This document shows, piece after piece, positions 62,189-64,000 of a stretch of DNA of 64,000 bases. Where the stretch lies: assembly GCA_030077755.1 (NCBI GenBank), contig JAQJZZ010000004.1:1116001-1180000 (forward strand), in the 5' to 3' direction. The translations under genes and the position numbers were made by a program. The notes under the pieces were generated by a model that saw only the letters and a list, made by a program, of their open reading frames with translations, did not search any database and was not told the DNA's origin. The stretch's first letter is position 1; every line of letters starts with the position of its first letter. This DNA comes from Filosporella fistucella. Taxonomy: Eukaryota; Ascomycota; Leotiomycetes; Helotiales.

Positions 62189-62690
62189 TGTGCTCGCAAA
62201 GATGATTCAATTGAACGTGTCAGGTCGAAAGTGACAGAGTGCTGTTCTATCAAACAAGGTTTGATATATTGTAAAGATACCTTCTACCTGGGAAGCAGGA
62301 GTCCCGTCATTTATATACCTCGACGTTCCCGAGCTGGGAGTACTATTACCTACCAGTTCGGCCGTGTGCAAGAAGACAGAGCCTGGGCGGCCTGGAATTG
62401 GCCTCGGTCCATAACATTGTCTTGGGCTACCTACCAATCCGTACATCATTGGCATAAGTGTTCTGTAGCCAATCCGCAGATTAGAGATGCAGTCGTTTTC
62501 TTGGAATGAATAAAAGATTGCAGACTGGCGAGACTGGCCAAGAGATCCAAGATCTTGGCCTATGATGGCAGAGGTCGGGAGAGGGTAGAGGCAAGGCAAT
62601 TACCCCGCATTATAATCCATTGGGAAGGTAGAATGGTAATACAATGACAAGCCGCCCTTGCTAGCCGGAGCGGGAGAGAATAAGAGAAGA
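62189..62690. promoter_or_regulatory. Upstream region of the MFS gene at the isochore edge
   Basis: About 500 bases of normal composition between the MFS start and the AT-rich block. The open frame on the minus strand (62599-62207) begins with TTG and shows no motif. Confidence 0.4.
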
Positions 62691-62707
62691 AAGGGATATA
62701 TATTCTT

Positions 62708-62741
62708 AGTAACTAGGAAGCTTAGTAACTAGGAAGCTTAT
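62708..62741 (+). repeat. Tandem duplicate of 16 bases at the isochore border
   Basis: TTAGTAACTAGGAAGC occurs twice in tandem just where composition changes. Confidence 0.8.
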
Positions 62742-62769
62742 TAAATATTAAGATAATAAAAAATATATA

Positions 62770-63003
62770 TTATTTTATTTATTTTATTTATTTTATTTAT
62801 TTTATTTATTTTATTTATTTTATTTATTTTATTTATTTTATTTATTTTATTTATTTTATTTATTTTATTTATTTTATTTATTTTATTTATTTTATTTATT
62901 TTATTTATTTTATTTATTTTATTTATTTTATTTATTTTATTTATTTTATTTATTTTATTTATTTTATTTATTTTATTTATTTTATTTATTTTATTTATTT
63001 TAT
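62770..63003 (+). repeat. TTTTATTTA satellite, about 26 units of 9 bases
   Basis: A near-perfect tandem array of the 9-base unit TTTTATTTA runs for about 234 bases, then breaks at TATTATTTAAAAAGG. Almost no unit is degenerate. Confidence 0.9.
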
Positions 63004-64000
63004 TATTTAAAAAGGTATTTAAAATATAATAATTATTTTATAAGCTAATGCTTATAATATTTGAAGTAAGAAGTAAGAAATAAATATATTATAAAAATAA
63101 TTCTCTTTATAATATTATTTAAAGTTAAGCATAAAGCTTTTATTTAATAATAAAAGCATTAATTTTATATAAAACCTTTATTCCTAAATAAAATCTCTTA
63201 TAATAAGGAATTCCTTATATTATAAATTTTAATTTAATAAATTTATTATTTAAAGGACTTTAAATTCATTTATTTAATTTCTTAAGAATTCTATTATATA
63301 AAAAGTACTTTTAATATTTATTAATATTTAAAAGAATCCTAATCTTAAAAATTAAAAATTTCTTTAATTTTACTTATAATATAATTATAATACTTAAAGT
63401 AACTTTAAATAAGATTAAATTAAATTATATTTATAATATGCTAATTCTTAAATAAAAGTTTAAAAAATAAAATATTATATAAATTTTAATAAAAATAGCA
63501 TTTGCCAAAATATAAGAAAAAGAATAATAGCTATTAAGTTAATTTAAGGAAGTTAAGTAATAAAATATAAGAAAAAATTATATAAACTTATTATAAAAAA
63601 GGACTTTATTTTAATTATAAGCTCTTAGGGTATATAATATTTATTATTTATTATTAAAGGAATATATAATATTATAAAAATATTTAAGCTATTAAAATAA
63701 AAGGAAGCTTATACTATTAAATAATAATTTAATATTTATAAAATAATAAAGGAATACTTAAGGAAATAACAATTAATATTTAATTAAAATTATTATTAAA
63801 AAATAAGGATTAGGATATTAAATATAAAGCTTTAAATAAAAGAATTTAATATATAAATAATAAAAATTAATATATTATTAAATATTAAATTAATAAGAGA
63901 ATTTATTATAATATTTTATAAATAAGAGAATTATAAGAAATAATTTAAAGGAAAGATATTATAATTTATTAGAGTTAAGAATAATAAATAATAAAAGATT

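Larger units (their letters stand above)
62691..64000. repeat. AT-rich gene-free block (isochore), extends past the window
   Basis: From about 62,691 the sequence is almost all A and T (roughly nine tenths or more by eye), with no open frame. Such blocks in filamentous ascomycetes usually represent transposon debris mutated by RIP. No element can be recognised. The 9-base satellite at 62,770-63,003 lies in its first part. Confidence 0.85.

Noticed and set aside
62207..62599. 130-codon frame upstream of the MFS gene on the same strand
   Set aside because: Begins with TTG, no motif, and occupies the place of the promoter.

Overview
The window is nuclear DNA from a filamentous ascomycete (Pezizomycotina). 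Most genes are cut by short GT-AG introns of about 42 to 114 bases with CTRAY branch sites. The genes are fungal housekeeping and cell-wall families, and the right end falls into a gene-free, extremely AT-rich block with a 9-base satellite, as expected of a RIP-type isochore. Several protein N-termini resemble Helotiales sequences (Sclerotinia/Botrytis type) as I remember them, so Leotiomycetes is my best guess; no search was run. All splice models were built by hand, checked for frame across every junction and compared with remembered family sequences.

Layout, left to right: LACTB2-like metallo-hydrolase (+), a 3.5 kb repeat-rich spacer, YTP1-type membrane protein (+), tRNA-Ser(UGA) with an intron (+), complex I 40 kDa subunit (-), proteasome lid RPN9 (+), GPI transamidase GAA1 (-), rhomboid RBD2 (-), mitochondrial aconitase (-), BUD20-like zinc finger (+), kinetochore DAM1 (-), Sec14-like lipid-transfer protein (+), HIT hydrolase (-), Ran-binding MOG1 (+), SprT/GCNA-like protease (-), GH72 glucanosyltransferase (-), a 6 kb spacer, beta-1,3-glucan synthase FKS1 (+), serine palmitoyltransferase LCB1 (+), a 4.2 kb spacer, GH17 wall glucanase (+), OTU1 deubiquitinase (-), RSC1/2-type bromodomain-BAH protein (+), a 2.8 kb spacer, an anion:cation symporter of the major facilitator superfamily (-), then the AT-rich block.

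Most of the window is ordinary core genome. A theme runs through positions 30250-52091: the synthase, a GPI-anchored elongase and a secreted glucanase for wall beta-1,3-glucan lie within 22 kb, with LCB1 between them and the GPI-attachment enzyme GAA1 about 17 kb to the left. The notable sequence-level features are very short exons (13, 14, 15, 22 and 24 bases), two of which carry essential active-site residues; a GC-AG intron; and long spacers rich in GGTA/TACC tracts and a recurring TACTTCG word. I found no CRISPR array, provirus, biosynthetic cluster or clearly new multi-gene system.
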